Assembly: GCF_916618895.1 (NCBI RefSeq)
Contig: NZ_OU745391.1
Coordinates: forward strand, 434,001 to 498,000
Direction of reading: 5' to 3'
Origin: Pseudoclavibacter sp. Marseille-Q3772
GTDB taxonomy: Bacteria > Actinomycetota > Actinomycetes > Actinomycetales > Microbacteriaceae
DNA: 64,000 nucleotides
In this document: in pieces, positions 18,350 to 28,239 of the stretch
Position numbering within the stretch: the stretch's first letter is position 1
Layout of the letters: every line of letters begins with the position of its first letter
The notes under the pieces: model-generated
Databases searched by the model: none
The model's input: only the letters and a program-made list of their open reading frames with translations
What the model was told of the DNA's origin: nothing
Translations under genes and position numbers: made by a program

Positions 18350-18580
18350 CTAGTGGTGTCCCTTTGGACCGAAGCCGGCAAACTTGAGGCCGATCCACGC
18401 AATGACACCCAGCGGAACGAGTCCAGCACCAACCCAGGTGACGATCTCGAGGTTGAGGAAGAGGCCAACGGCACCCACCACGAAGCCGAGCACGATCAGG
18501 GCAACGCCGATCCAGCCGGCTACCGAGTGGCCTTCGTCTTCAACGTGGTACTTCGAGTACGCGATGTTCTCGTTCGACAT
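18350..18580 (-). CDS. Small two-helix membrane protein (HGxxPAAW/DUF6704-like)
   Basis: A 76-residue protein with two hydrophobic helices (about 26-48 and 50-68) and the N-terminal motif EGHSVAGW, a variant of the HGxxPAAW motif that names this family. Function unknown. I chose ATG 18580 (MSNENIAYSKYHVED) because it follows CCAAGGAGACACAAGT. It sits between the Trp-associated membrane protein and trpC, the usual place for this family in actinobacterial trp clusters, and its stop is 3 bp before trpC. Confidence 0.8.
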   Translation of the reverse strand: MSNENIAYSKYHVEDEGHSVAGWIGVALIVLGFVVGAVGLFLNLEIVTWVGAGLVPLGVIAWIGLKFAGFGPKGHH

Positions 18581-18709
18581 ACTTGTGTCTCCTTGGTTCG
18601 CAGTGGTCTGCTTCATCCTACTATCGTCCGCGCGTGGGGATCGGGCCACGACTCGGTGGTGTACCGGATGCATCCTGCCCAGCTCGTCACACCCTGCGCG
18701 ACCTCCTCG

Positions 18710-19396
18710 CTACCGGTCGGTCGGGTCATCGCCGTTCGACAACGCATCCCACTGATCAATATGCCGGTCAGCAGCGCGATCACGAACCGTTGCAGATGAT
18801 GAATCGTTCGCCTCACCATATTCGAGCGGCTCATCGGTGCCATCACCTGAAGCGCGATCATAGCGGCGACCGCCGCTCGGCCAACTACCACAACTCACCA
18901 TTGCCAGACAGCTACCCAGCCAGGAGACGACCACGCTTGCAACCGTGAACATCGGCATCGGCGAAGTCGTCAACACGCCCTGGCTGATAGTTTCCCGTGC
19001 AGCCTCCGCGCTGGAAGTCGCGGTGAGCGCATTCACCTCATCCACAAACACGGCTGCAGCATCCTGCATGGTGCGCACGATCACGATCAAGGCGATAACG
19101 AGCAGTGCCGAGACGACAGCGGCCGTGACAAACCGCCCGATGCGGCCGTTCAGCATCAGCAGCGCAAGCACCGCGGCCAGCGCAGCGAGCAGCAACGGCA
19201 GAATCGCCGCGCCGCTCTCGGTACCAGATGCCTGTAGTTGTTGCGGTACCCCGTTGATCGGCACGGAAAGCTCAAACCAGGTGAACTGGCTCAGCAGCAT
19301 TGCCACGGCGACGCCCAGAACGCACAGCACCGTAGCTATCCGTTTCGCGACCAAGCCGCGAACCATCCCGACTCCCGCGCGTGAGTGTGATTCCAC
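18710..19396 (-). CDS. Trp biosynthesis-associated membrane protein
   Basis: A 228-residue integral membrane protein of the family annotated from its place in trp operons (Trp_oprn_chp). Four hydrophobic stretches lie at about 18-37, 63-86, 93-113 and 150-172, with a long hydrophilic tail after residue 175. I prefer GTG 19396 because it has a proper 9-nt gap from GGAGGA; a GTG at 19405 abuts that box too closely. It follows hisI by 18 bp. In related genomes trpE lies between hisI and this gene; it is absent here. No biochemical function is established. Confidence 0.85.
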   Translation of the reverse strand: MESHSRAGVGMVRGLVAKRIATVLCVLGVAVAMLLSQFTWFELSVPINGVPQQLQASGTESGAAILPLLLAALAAVLALLMLNGRIGRFVTAAVVSALLVIALIVIVRTMQDAAAVFVDEVNALTATSSAEAARETISQGVLTTSPMPMFTVASVVVSWLGSCLAMVSCGSWPSGGRRYDRASGDGTDEPLEYGEANDSSSATVRDRAADRHIDQWDALSNGDDPTDR

Positions 19397-19414
19397 GACG
19401 TACACTCCTCCGAT

Positions 19415-19783
19415 CTACACAGTCACTGAGTTCGGGTCGCCGTCCCAACAGGTCCTCGTCCCGGTGTGACATGCCGGCCCCACCTGATTCACCTGCAAGA
19501 GCACCGTATCGGCATCGCAGTCCACCGCAAAGGACACGAGCTCCTGGATGGCGCCCGAGGTATCGCCCTTGCGCCAGAGTTCACCGCGCGACCGAGACCA
19601 ATACACGGCGCGCTGCTCCCGGAAGGTGCGTCGAATCGATTCCGCGTTCATCCACGCCATCATCAATACTTCGCGCGTATCGTGCTGCTGCGCGATTGCC
19701 GGCACTAGGCCGTCATCGTTGAAGCGGATCGCGGCGATCACGCGATCAATCGTCGCGGAATCGACTGCTGCGGACTCAACCAT
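19415..19783 (-). CDS. hisI: Phosphoribosyl-AMP cyclohydrolase
   Basis: Opens the purine ring of phosphoribosyl-AMP in histidine synthesis (step 3). A 122-residue monofunctional enzyme; the HisE activity is encoded separately at 21.5 kb. Motifs: [33 protein letters not shown], and the metal-binding DCDAD with Cys residues in CDADTVL and [13 protein letters not shown] 19783 overlaps the end of hisF by 8 bp. Confidence 0.97.
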   Translation of the reverse strand: MVESAAVDSATIDRVIAAIRFNDDGLVPAIAQQHDTREVLMMAWMNAESIRRTFREQRAVYWSRSRGELWRKGDTSGAIQELVSFAVDCDADTVLLQVNQVGPACHTGTRTCWDGDPNSVTV

Positions 19784-20561
19784 GCCGCACCACTGCCCCT
19801 GACTGTTCGAGCGAACGTTTTACCTCATCGATCGTGAGTTCGCCATAGTGGAACACACTCGCGGCGAGCACGGCGTCCGCTCCGGCTTGAACGGCTGGTG
19901 CGAAGTGTTCCAGTGCACCCGCACCGCCGGAAGCAATCACTGGCACAGATGCCAGTTCACGCACCCGGGTGATCAGCTCGAGGTCAAAACCGCGTTTGGT
20001 GCCGTCGGCATCCATCGAGTTCACCAGGAGCTCACCGGCACCGCGTTCGCACGCCTCCCGGCTCCACGCAAGGGCGTCGATACCCGTTCCTTTGCGACCG
20101 CCGTGCGTGGTGACTTCGAATCCCGACTCGGTGGCTTCGCTGCGGCGAATATCGAGCGACAACACCAGTACCTGTGCACCGAACTTCCCCGCGATCTCAT
20201 CGATCAGTTCGGGTCGCGCGATTGCGGCGGAATTAACGCCGACCTTATCGGCACCGGATGCGAGCAGTCGCGTTACGTTTTCGACGGAGCGTACTCCCCC
20301 GCCAACCGTCAGCGGGATGAATACTCGCTCGGCAGCGCGAGTCACTAGCTCGTAGGTGGTCGCGCGATTATCACTCGTTGCGGTGACGTCCAGGAACGTG
20401 ATCTCATCGGCGCCTTGCTGTGCGTAGCGCTCTGCGAGCTCGACAGGATCACCCGCATCCCGCAGGTTCAGAAAGTTGACGCCTTTGACCACGCGACCAT
20501 CAGCCACATCTAGGCACGGAATGACACGCACTGCGAGTGCGCTGTCTACGCTAAGGGTCAT
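19776..20561 (-). CDS. hisF: Imidazole glycerol phosphate synthase, cyclase subunit
   Basis: Forms imidazole glycerol phosphate and AICAR from PRFAR with ammonia from HisH. A 261-residue TIM barrel. Catalytic Asp residues are in [19 protein letters not shown] (about 12-30) and [16 protein letters not shown]; phosphate-binding GGVRSVENV and [11 protein letters not shown] are present. HisH is not in this window. Followed by hisI with an 8-bp overlap and preceded by hisG (4-bp gap). Confidence 0.98.
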   Translation of the reverse strand: MTLSVDSALAVRVIPCLDVADGRVVKGVNFLNLRDAGDPVELAERYAQQGADEITFLDVTATSDNRATTYELVTRAAERVFIPLTVGGGVRSVENVTRLLASGADKVGVNSAAIARPELIDEIAGKFGAQVLVLSLDIRRSEATESGFEVTTHGGRKGTGIDALAWSREACERGAGELLVNSMDADGTKRGFDLELITRVRELASVPVIASGGAGALEHFAPAVQAGADAVLAASVFHYGELTIDEVKRSLEQSGAVVRHG

Positions 20562-20565
20562 CGCG

Positions 20566-21405
20566 CTACATCCGCGCGGCTTGTAGGGCAGTCACCAAAA
20601 TAGCGCGAGCGCCCGCCGCTGAGAGGTCATCCATTACGCGGTTCAGGTCACGGTTGGGCACGAGCGAACGCACTGCACACCACTGCGGGTCATGCAGCGA
20701 CGAGACCGTCGGCGACTGGAATCCCGGGGTAAGCGCAATCGCGTCATCCAGCCGGTCGGCAGGGATGTCGTAGTCCATGATCGAGTATTTCTGTGCCACC
20801 AGCACACCCTCGAGCCGTTTAATGAGCGTTGCTGCCGCATCCACCTTGTCCGGCGTCGAAATCAGGATGGCGGTGGATTCGAGAATCACCGGCCCAAAAA
20901 TTTCCAGCCCGGCTTGACGCAGCGTGTTTCCGGTAGACACCACATCCGCGACCGCATCGGCAACACCGAGCTGAATAGCCGACTCAACCGCACCATCGAG
21001 CTTGACGAGTTCCGCGTCGATTCCTTCGCGCTCGAAGTAGCGTGCCAGCAGTCCCGTGTAGCTGGTGGCGACGCGCTTGCCCTGCAGGTCACGCACCTCA
21101 GTAAATTCGCCGGGCCGCGCCGCGAAACGGAAGGTCGAGTCGCCGAAGTCTAACGCCCGGATCTCCTCGGCCTTGGACTGTGAGTCGAGCAGCATGTCGC
21201 GACCGGTGATGCCGATGTCGAGCACGCCCTCACCAACATAGGTGGCGATATCGCGGGGTCGAATGTAGAAGAACTCAACGCCATTGTCGGGGTCGAGGGC
21301 AACCAGTTCACGGTCGTTTCGACGGCCGCGATATCCGGCCTCGATGAGCATGGCGTTGGCAGTTTGCGAAAGCATGCCCTTGTTTGGCACTGCGATGCGA
21401 AGCAC
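20566..21405 (-). CDS. hisG: ATP phosphoribosyltransferase (long form)
   Basis: First, feedback-controlled step of histidine synthesis: ATP plus PRPP to phosphoribosyl-ATP. At 279 residues it is the long HisG form with a C-terminal regulatory domain (about 205-279), so no HisZ is needed. Motifs: [13 protein letters not shown] at the N-terminus; the loop [16 protein letters not shown]; and [20 protein letters not shown] (PRPP region). Start GTG 21405 follows AGGAGAGACCT; the upstream part of the open frame is not family-like. Confidence 0.97.
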   Translation of the reverse strand: MLRIAVPNKGMLSQTANAMLIEAGYRGRRNDRELVALDPDNGVEFFYIRPRDIATYVGEGVLDIGITGRDMLLDSQSKAEEIRALDFGDSTFRFAARPGEFTEVRDLQGKRVATSYTGLLARYFEREGIDAELVKLDGAVESAIQLGVADAVADVVSTGNTLRQAGLEIFGPVILESTAILISTPDKVDAAATLIKRLEGVLVAQKYSIMDYDIPADRLDDAIALTPGFQSPTVSSLHDPQWCAVRSLVPNRDLNRVMDDLSAAGARAILVTALQAARM

Positions 21406-21457
21406 AGGTCTCTCCTGATGTTCGGTTGGGTGGGTCGGTTTGGGGTGGGATGCGCCG

Positions 21458-21721
21458 TTACAGGTACTTGTAAATGTCGTCAAGGGTGTATCCCTTGGCG
21501 ATCATCATCACCTGCAGGTGATAGATCAGCTGCGACATTTCCTCTTGGCAGGCATCGTCACTTTCATGTTCGGCAGCCATCCAAGTTTCGGCGGCCTCTT
21601 CTACGAGCTTCTTACCGATGAAATGCACGCCACGATCTAGCTCTGCCACTGTGCCGGATCCGGCCGGGCGCTCAACAGCTTTGGTGGACAGTTCGGCAAA
21701 TAGATCTTCGAAGCTCTTCAC
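21458..21721 (-). CDS. hisE: Phosphoribosyl-ATP pyrophosphatase
   Basis: Removes pyrophosphate from phosphoribosyl-ATP, histidine step 2. About 87 residues of all-alpha MazG-like fold: [15 protein letters not shown], then the metal-binding helix region [17 protein letters not shown] and [20 protein letters not shown] 21721 is chosen because homologues begin MK(S/T)F; GTG 21730 is an alternative. It is 52 bp upstream of hisG and 38 bp downstream of rpe. Confidence 0.95.
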   Translation of the reverse strand: MKSFEDLFAELSTKAVERPAGSGTVAELDRGVHFIGKKLVEEAAETWMAAEHESDDACQEEMSQLIYHLQVMMIAKGYTLDDIYKYL

Positions 21722-21759
21722 ACCTTCCACCCTAGTGGGTATGGGTGGCGCGTTCGGCG

Positions 21760-22419
21760 TTAGTGCATATGGGCGTCAGCGAGCGCGCGCAGCGTTGCAA
21801 TCTCAGCCTCCGGTTCACCGCGGAAAACCGCTGAACCGGCGACGAAGGTGTCGGCACCGGCATCGGCTGCCTGCGTGATCGTGTCCGAGTTGATTCCGCC
21901 GTCCACCTGCAGCCAGATATCGGTACCGGTGCGCGAAGCCCACGACTTTGCGGTGCTCAGCTTCGCCATCGTTTCTGGCATGAACGACTGGCCACCAAAT
22001 CCGGGTTCCACCGTCATGATGAGCAATTGGTCGAAGTGCGGCAGCAACTCTTCGATGGCCGTAAAGGGGGTGCCGGGTCGAAGAGCGATACCGGCGCGGG
22101 CACCGTGCGCCTTAATATTGCGGGCAATCGTGGCTGGTGCCGTGGCGGATTCGAGGTGGAAGGTCACCGAGAACACGCCAATCTCCGCGAATTGCGGCGC
22201 CCAGCGATCCGGGTCTTCAATCATCAGGTGAAGGTCGAGCGGGATGGGGCTTACCTGCTGTAGGCGCTCCACCATCGGCATCCCGAACGTGAGATTCGGC
22301 ACGAAGTGGTTGTCCATAACATCGACGTGGGCCGCATCCGCCGTGGCGATTCGTGACAGTTCGCGTTCGAAGTTCGCGAAATCGGCGGCGAGAATCGACG
22401 GGTTGATGCGTGCGCTCAT
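21760..22419 (-). CDS. rpe: Ribulose-phosphate 3-epimerase
   Basis: Interconverts ribulose 5-phosphate and xylulose 5-phosphate in the pentose phosphate pathway. A 219-residue TIM barrel: [16 protein letters not shown] at the start; the metal-binding [40 protein letters not shown]; and [10 protein letters not shown]. Start ATG 22419 follows GGAAGG; longer starts lack support. It leads the hisE-hisG-hisF-hisI genes and makes sense there because PRPP derives from the same pentose pool. Confidence 0.97.
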   Translation of the reverse strand: MSARINPSILAADFANFERELSRIATADAAHVDVMDNHFVPNLTFGMPMVERLQQVSPIPLDLHLMIEDPDRWAPQFAEIGVFSVTFHLESATAPATIARNIKAHGARAGIALRPGTPFTAIEELLPHFDQLLIMTVEPGFGGQSFMPETMAKLSTAKSWASRTGTDIWLQVDGGINSDTITQAADAGADTFVAGSAVFRGEPEAEIATLRALADAHMH

Positions 22420-22518
22420 TCGGATACCTTCCACGTTGACGATCGATCGCTGACGACATTGTCCCACTCACAGCAACGGTGGTGGGCGCGCTGCAGATTC
22501 ATTCGGATACGGATGCGG

Positions 22519-23916
22519 TTACGCCGTCCGCCGCAGTAGGCAAATAAACATGCCGTCGGTACCGTGCAAGTGTGGCCACAATTGCATAGCGCAGCCGCGG
22601 GGGTCGCTACCACCTACCGAAACCGGCGTGAACCGTTCACCAGCACCCGCATCCGATAACGCCTGTGCGGTGTCCAGCACCTGCACCTGTCCCCCAGCCA
22701 GCGCACGGCCGACCACCTCAGTGGTTTCCTCAACCGCAGGTGAACAGGTCACATACGCGATCACACCGCCGACTCGACAGGCCGCAATCGCCGATTCCAG
22801 CAGTTCCTGCTGCAGCGGGATCAGTGCGTCCAAATCCGCCCGCGATTTTCGCCAGCGTGCTTCCGGTCGCCGTCGCAGCGCGCCGAGGCCAGAGCATGGC
22901 ACATCGGCAAGGATGCGGTCAAAGGTCTGTGGGTACTCCGAGCCGATTTCGCGGCCGTCACGTTCGTGCACACGCAACTCACCGATCGGCGCGAGGCTCT
23001 TACGCACCAGTCCCGCGCGCGCTGGTACCACCTCATTCGCTTCGAAGTGTGCGCCGCGCTGTCTGGCAATGGCTGCCAGCAGCGCCGCTTTACCACCCGG
23101 TCCTGCGCACAGATCAAGCCAGCGTTCGGGCTCATCGCCTTGCGCGACCGAGGCCGCGCTCAATGCCAGCGCTGCCAGCTGGGATCCGGCATCCTGAACA
23201 CGCGCTGTGCCGAGTCGTACCTGTTCGATCGCGCTCGGTGAGCCGGATTGCAGCTCGAGTGCATATGGCGCGATGTCGAGACTGCGCAGCGAGGAAGGGT
23301 GAGCCGTTTCCAGCTGTTTGCGTTCCGATAACCCGGGTAGGGCAACGAGCTGCACGGCCGGCGCTTCGTTATCGGCAGCCAGCAGTGCCTCAAGTTCCGT
23401 TTCGCGCTGCTCTCGCGCCAGTGCCCTGCGCAACGCTTTGGCGATCCACGGCGGATGCGCATGCGTCATCGCCATCGCGGCAAACTCAGAGTCGAAGGCT
23501 TCTGCGAGCGCTGCCAACCATTCCGACCACGAACGCTTCGAAATGGCACGCAGATTGGCATTGACGAACCCAACCACCCCACGATTGGCGCGCTGTTTCA
23601 CCAATGCAACCGTCTCGTTCACGGCGGCGTGGTCATGCACGCGCATATGCAATAGCTGGTGCGCGCCCAAACGCAATGCACACAGTGGCAGCGGGTCGAT
23701 CGTTGCCGCCGAGCGCTTCGCCACCTGCGAGATGATCCAGTCGTATACACCCGCCCATCGCGCCGTGCCGTAAGTGCACTCGGTGGTAAACGCAGCTGCA
23801 GCGGCATCGAGTTCGGCGGCGCGGATGCGTTCAGGCAGCAGCAGGTTGGCGTAGGCGTCATCGCGTTCTACTGCGAGCAGCACATCGAGCGCGATTGCTC
23901 GTGCCGGCGAGCTCAC
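22519..23916 (-). CDS. rsmB: 16S rRNA (cytosine-967 C5) methyltransferase
   Basis: Methylates 16S rRNA using S-adenosylmethionine. 465 residues: an N-terminal NusB-like RNA-binding domain (about 1-140) and a C-terminal Rossmann methyltransferase. The SAM site is DLCAGPGGKAALLAA and the catalytic Cys pair is in ADVPCSGLGALRRRPEARW and YVTCSPAVEE. The start is GTG 23916, overlapping the fmt stop as GTGA; the frame can be read further upstream but only inside fmt. In the fmt-rsmB-rpe arrangement it belongs to a translation operon. Confidence 0.95.
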   Translation of the reverse strand: MSSPARAIALDVLLAVERDDAYANLLLPERIRAAELDAAAAAFTTECTYGTARWAGVYDWIISQVAKRSAATIDPLPLCALRLGAHQLLHMRVHDHAAVNETVALVKQRANRGVVGFVNANLRAISKRSWSEWLAALAEAFDSEFAAMAMTHAHPPWIAKALRRALAREQRETELEALLAADNEAPAVQLVALPGLSERKQLETAHPSSLRSLDIAPYALELQSGSPSAIEQVRLGTARVQDAGSQLAALALSAASVAQGDEPERWLDLCAGPGGKAALLAAIARQRGAHFEANEVVPARAGLVRKSLAPIGELRVHERDGREIGSEYPQTFDRILADVPCSGLGALRRRPEARWRKSRADLDALIPLQQELLESAIAACRVGGVIAYVTCSPAVEETTEVVGRALAGGQVQVLDTAQALSDAGAGERFTPVSVGGSDPRGCAMQLWPHLHGTDGMFICLLRRTA

Positions 23917-24836
23917 GCAAACACCACTTCTGCGCGCTGACCACGGAACCAATCATTCGCGTTCATGGCGCGCTTGCCCGCGGGCTGTACCTCGTCAAGG
24001 ACGTAATGACCGGTTCGGGTCTGCACACGAACCTCTCCCTCGTGTTCGAAGACAGTACCGCAAACCCGTTCTGCGCAAGCAGGCTCGTCGCCGACGGCAT
24101 GCCCTCGAAGCACTTTGAACCGCTGGCCGTCGAGCGTTGTTGACGCTCCCGGTTCCGGGGTCACGCCGCGCACGAGCTGGTCGATTCGCTGGGCATCGAT
24201 GGTCCAGTCAATACGCCCGAGTTTTGCGTGCAGTTTGGGCGCGTGAGTCACCTCACCGGACTGTGGCGTGGCGACCGCCGTACCCGCGTCAATTGCCGAG
24301 ACGGTTTCCGTGACGTCCTTGGCGCCATCGTTCGCCAGCCTGATGAGCAGTTCTCCGGCGGTCTCGTGCGCTCCGATGGGAACGCTGCGGTTGACGAAGG
24401 TGGGGCCGGTATCGAGCCCTGCTTCGAGCTGAAACACTGCGATCCCGCTTGTGTCGTCCCCAGCAATGATCGCCTGCTGGACCGGTGCTGCACCTCGCCA
24501 GCGTGGCAATTGCGAAAAGTGCAGGTTGATCCAGCCGTGGGCCGGTGCCGCAAGCAGTTTGCTTGGGATGATTCCGCCGTAGGCGACCACGACTCCAAGC
24601 TGCGGTTCGTATGCGCAAATCTGCTCCGTCACGGCATCGTCAATACGGTTTGCGCGCACGATCGGGATATCGAGTTCCTCAGCACGCTGGGCAACTGGTG
24701 ATGGTGTCATGATGCGCTTGCGGCCGACCGGAGCGTCTTCGCGAGTGAGTACTGCGGCAACCTCATGGCCGGCATCAATGAGGGCATCCAGTGTTGGCAC
24801 GGCTACCTGCGGTGTGCCAGCGAACACAATGCGCAT
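23913..24836 (-). CDS. fmt: Methionyl-tRNA formyltransferase
   Basis: Formylates initiator methionyl-tRNA with 10-formyl-THF. 307 residues; MRIVFAGTPQVAVPTLDALI at the start, the folate site region PVAQRAEELDIPIVRANRI, and the catalytic GWINLHFSQLPRWRGAAPVQQAI (Asn-His-Asp type site). The C-terminal OB-like tRNA-binding domain starts at about 205. ATG 24836 follows CCAAGGAGCAACT; a longer open frame upstream is not family-like. Confidence 0.97.
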   Translation of the reverse strand: MRIVFAGTPQVAVPTLDALIDAGHEVAAVLTREDAPVGRKRIMTPSPVAQRAEELDIPIVRANRIDDAVTEQICAYEPQLGVVVAYGGIIPSKLLAAPAHGWINLHFSQLPRWRGAAPVQQAIIAGDDTSGIAVFQLEAGLDTGPTFVNRSVPIGAHETAGELLIRLANDGAKDVTETVSAIDAGTAVATPQSGEVTHAPKLHAKLGRIDWTIDAQRIDQLVRGVTPEPGASTTLDGQRFKVLRGHAVGDEPACAERVCGTVFEHEGEVRVQTRTGHYVLDEVQPAGKRAMNANDWFRGQRAEVVFA

Positions 24837-24885
24837 AGTTGCTCCTTGGAATCTCTCACGTTCTGATCCGCCGATGTCCTCGATG

Positions 24886-26913
24886 CTAGAACACGTCGTG
24901 GGCGTCGAAATGCACGCGCAGCGTAGAGGATGCTCGTGCTTTGCCAGCGATGCGGCGGCCACCGGTTGCCTGCGCAACCAGTTCGGCCTTGGCGGCGCGT
25001 GCCACCAACTCCCCCGCCCGATACGAAAAGCGCACTACCGCGCGCTGCACTGCGGGCTCGTCAGGCATGGCAGTCGGCCCGAGTACCGTGAGGGCTTCCC
25101 CGGCGTTCGGTACGAGATCGTACAGTCGCCGCAGCATCGCAGTGACCTCATCACTGGTACCGGTAACGGTAAGCAAACGCTGTGCCGGTGGGAACCCGAG
25201 AGCGAAACGCTGTTCAAGTTCCTGCTGGCAAAGCAGCGGCTGTTTCCAATCGCGCAACGCGATAATAGGCGCTGATTGTTCCCCGGTAATCACCACCTGC
25301 CCGTCTTCGGCAACGAGCGCGGCCGCATTCGACCAGGCTCGCATCGCATCCGTCTGCGCATCGAGCGTTTCGCGCGCCAGGGCACCTTCGGTGTCGAGCA
25401 GAATCACCGCTCGATAGCCGTGCAACGCGACCGGTTCCGCACCCCGCGTTGCCACTACGAGCGCGGGCTCGTCCCCGATCCGGATAAGTTCTCGCTCGCC
25501 GTCGGCGACGACGATCGGCGTGTTCGGAAACGCCCGACCCAGTTCTTCGGCCGTGCGCTGATGTCCGGTGCCACGGGCGCGCATCGTGGAATTTCCGCAC
25601 TCTTCGCAGCGCCAATTGCCGTGCAGCATGCCGCATACGGTGCACGCCGGCGGTGCGGATTCGTGTGCTTGTGCGAGTGTTCCCTGACAGTTTTGGCAGT
25701 GGGCAATGGCGAAACATCGCGCACAGGCGAGGCCGGGCAGGTAGCCGGCCCGACCCACTTGAATGAGTACCGGGCCGGTTTCAACCCCGACTTTCGCCGC
25801 CCGCCAGGCAGCAGAGGGGATGCGGGCTTGTCCGGCCGCAGGGTCATCGCTCAGTGTGGCTGCTGCGGGGATCACCCGGGGTGCTCGTTTTCCCGGGGCA
25901 TGCCACAGAGCACACCAGCCCATATTCACCAATCGGGTCACGGCGAGGGACGGAGAGTGCGCGGCAAAAATCAGGCCACAGGATTCCTGTACCGCGCGAA
26001 TACTGGCCACTTCCCTGGTGTGTTGATAGGGCGCCCTTGGTTCAATGAACGACTCATCATCGTCATTCCACACCACGAGGCAGCCGAGATTGTGGGCCGG
26101 TGCATACACAGCGGTTCGAGTGCCGATGACCAGCTGAGGTCTCGGCTCCAGTGTCTGCAGATACTCGTGATAGCGCGGCTTGGGTTTCAACCGGGCGTCG
26201 AAACGACGAATTGCAGAACTTGGCAGCAGCCGATGGGCGATCTCGAGAGCAAGTTCCACATCTCGGTAGTCCGGCACACACAGAATCGCGCTGCGCCCGT
26301 CCCCCACCATCTGCGCCGCAATCGCCACACACTGAATCAATGCGTTGGGGAGATCCTCCGTAACGCCAACAGCGGGACGCATCGCCAAGCGTTTCGGTGG
26401 AGATTCGCACAGGGCCGCAACCGTGTCGCGCACGAATTCGGCAGGTGCGACTTCAGCGAACTCCGGCACACGCTGAACCTCCGGAGGGTCGGCCGAGTAT
26501 CGCGCATCCTCGTTCAGTTCTTGATCGCTCGCCTGCTGCTGAAGCCATTCGCCTTCTAGGCGAGCCGAGCGGGCAGGCACGGCCAAGCGCAGCACATCGG
26601 GTACTGTGCCCGCCTGCCGATCCGCCACGGCCCGCGCCAAGCGATACAGTGCGGCTGGCAGTACCTGCGCCTCAGAGACAACCTCGTGTAGCTCCGCGAG
26701 TTTTCCGGCGTACTCGGGCTCATCACTCACATCCACCACATAGCCGGAGACGATTCGCCCACCGGTACGCAATGGCACCTTCACCCGAATTCCGGCACGA
26801 ACTCGCTCGTTCAGGCTTGGCGGAACCGCATACTCGAACAGACGGTCAAGCTGCGGCAGCGGTGAGTCGATCACCACTTTCGCGTAGCGGGTGCCGTCCT
26901 GCAGATCGATCAA
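24886..26913 (-). CDS. priA: Primosomal protein N' (PriA), helicase motifs degenerate
   Basis: 675 residues with PriA architecture: an N-terminal 3'-DNA-binding domain ([19 protein letters not shown]), a winged-helix/ATPase-like core, and the zinc-binding array [13 protein letters not shown] plus [16 protein letters not shown] at about residues 375-420. The Walker A P-loop expected near residue 190 is missing ([12 protein letters not shown]), and the DEAH box is replaced by [10 protein letters not shown], so ATP-driven unwinding is unlikely. This degeneration is known in actinobacterial PriA. It probably still serves as a DNA/protein scaffold for replication restart. Start TTG 26913 overlaps the metK stop (TTGA). 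Confidence 0.9.
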   Translation of the reverse strand: MIDLQDGTRYAKVVIDSPLPQLDRLFEYAVPPSLNERVRAGIRVKVPLRTGGRIVSGYVVDVSDEPEYAGKLAELHEVVSEAQVLPAALYRLARAVADRQAGTVPDVLRLAVPARSARLEGEWLQQQASDQELNEDARYSADPPEVQRVPEFAEVAPAEFVRDTVAALCESPPKRLAMRPAVGVTEDLPNALIQCVAIAAQMVGDGRSAILCVPDYRDVELALEIAHRLLPSSAIRRFDARLKPKPRYHEYLQTLEPRPQLVIGTRTAVYAPAHNLGCLVVWNDDDESFIEPRAPYQHTREVASIRAVQESCGLIFAAHSPSLAVTRLVNMGWCALWHAPGKRAPRVIPAAATLSDDPAAGQARIPSAAWRAAKVGVETGPVLIQVGRAGYLPGLACARCFAIAHCQNCQGTLAQAHESAPPACTVCGMLHGNWRCEECGNSTMRARGTGHQRTAEELGRAFPNTPIVVADGERELIRIGDEPALVVATRGAEPVALHGYRAVILLDTEGALARETLDAQTDAMRAWSNAAALVAEDGQVVITGEQSAPIIALRDWKQPLLCQQELEQRFALGFPPAQRLLTVTGTSDEVTAMLRRLYDLVPNAGEALTVLGPTAMPDEPAVQRAVVRFSYRAGELVARAAKAELVAQATGGRRIAGKARASSTLRVHFDAHDVF

Positions 26914-28103
26914 CGCTGGATTGCAGCCTTCAATGCATCCGCGCGATCGGTACGTTCCCAGGTGAACGTTTCGCCGTTACGGCCGAAGTGACCGTAGCTC
27001 GCCGTCGCCGCGTAGATGGGACGCTTCAAGTCGAGGTCGCGGATGATTGCGGCCGGCCGCAGGTCAAACACCTCGTTCACTGCCGCCAAGATGCGTTCGG
27101 GTTCAACAGTGTGGGTACCGAAGGTTTCGCAATACAGACCGACCGGCTCTGCAGAACCGATCGCGTAAGCCACTTGAAACTCGACCTTGCGCGCAAGACC
27201 TGCGGCAACCACATTCTTCGCGACCCAGCGCATCGCATATGCGGCCGAACGATCCACCTTTGACGGATCCTTACCGCTGAAGGCACCACCCCCGTGGCGA
27301 GCCATGCCACCGTAGGTATCGACGATGATCTTGCGTCCGGTCAGTCCAGCATCTGCCGCAGGGCCACCGAGAATGAAGTTTCCGGCGGGGTTAATCAGCA
27401 CGCGCAGGGATGCGGTGTCCAGGTCGAGAGCGCCCACCACGGGATCGATTACCTGCGCGGTGATATCGCGCTCCAGCTGTTCCAGTGACACGCCCGGTCC
27501 GTGCTGGGTCGACACCACAATGGTTTCGATGGTGCGCGGCACGCCCGCTTCGTCATAACCGATCGTGACCTGAGTTTTTCCGTCCGGGCGCAGGTACGAC
27601 AGGACTCCCTGCTTGCGCACCTCGGTCAGCCGCTGCGAGATACGGTGTGCCAGCCAGATTGGTAGTGGCATCAGATCGGGCGTCTCATCACAGGCGAAAC
27701 CGAACATGATGCCCTGATCACCGGCACCGAGTCGAGCGATCTCGTCTTCGTCACCGCCGCGGTGCTGCAACGAGTTATCGACTCCCTGCGCGATTTCTTC
27801 GGACTGGCTGCCGACCGACACCGACACGCCACAGAGGTGACCGTCGAACCCAAAGTCACTCGAAACGAAGCCGATCTCACTGATTGTTGAGCGCACGATG
27901 CCGGCAATATCGGAATATCCGCTCGTGCGAATCTCACCGGCAACATGTACCTGGCCGGTGGTCACCATCGTCTCAACGGCAACGCGAGCCTCGGGGTCCT
28001 GAGCGAGCAGGTCGTCAAGGATGCGGTCAGAGATCTGATCGCAGATCTTGTCGGGATGTCCTTCGGTCACCGATTCCGATGTGAACAGGCGAAGATTCGA
28101 CAT
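26910..28103 (-). CDS. metK: S-adenosylmethionine synthase
   Basis: Makes SAM from ATP and methionine. 397 residues. Motifs: [17 protein letters not shown] at the N-terminus, [16 protein letters not shown] (hexapeptide), and [19 protein letters not shown] (nonapeptide). ATG 28103 follows GGAAAGGAACTCAACT. The 136 bp up to coaBC contain no gene; I looked for a SAM riboswitch there and saw no recognisable core. The product feeds rsmB nearby and many other methyltransferases. Confidence 0.98.
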   Translation of the reverse strand: MSNLRLFTSESVTEGHPDKICDQISDRILDDLLAQDPEARVAVETMVTTGQVHVAGEIRTSGYSDIAGIVRSTISEIGFVSSDFGFDGHLCGVSVSVGSQSEEIAQGVDNSLQHRGGDEDEIARLGAGDQGIMFGFACDETPDLMPLPIWLAHRISQRLTEVRKQGVLSYLRPDGKTQVTIGYDEAGVPRTIETIVVSTQHGPGVSLEQLERDITAQVIDPVVGALDLDTASLRVLINPAGNFILGGPAADAGLTGRKIIVDTYGGMARHGGGAFSGKDPSKVDRSAAYAMRWVAKNVVAAGLARKVEFQVAYAIGSAEPVGLYCETFGTHTVEPERILAAVNEVFDLRPAAIIRDLDLKRPIYAATASYGHFGRNGETFTWERTDRADALKAAIQR

Positions 28104-28239
28104 AGTTGAGTTCCTTTCCTCCGGTGGCGGCGCGGATGTCCCAAACGCTTACCAACTCCCGGCAAGGTATCGATACCACCCGTCCGATGCTCCGAGGTGC
28201 GAAGCCACGAAGCTCCTCCACCACAATCGATCAGACCAC

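Noticed and set aside
25276..26559. 427-codon open frame on the plus strand opposite priA
   Set aside because: A shadow of the priA codons, with many Arg/His/Cys and no domain. priA itself is well supported.
28104..28239. SAM riboswitch upstream of metK
   Set aside because: I looked for a conserved SAM-type core in the minus-strand leader and saw only weak stems without the expected motifs. A covariance search would be decisive.
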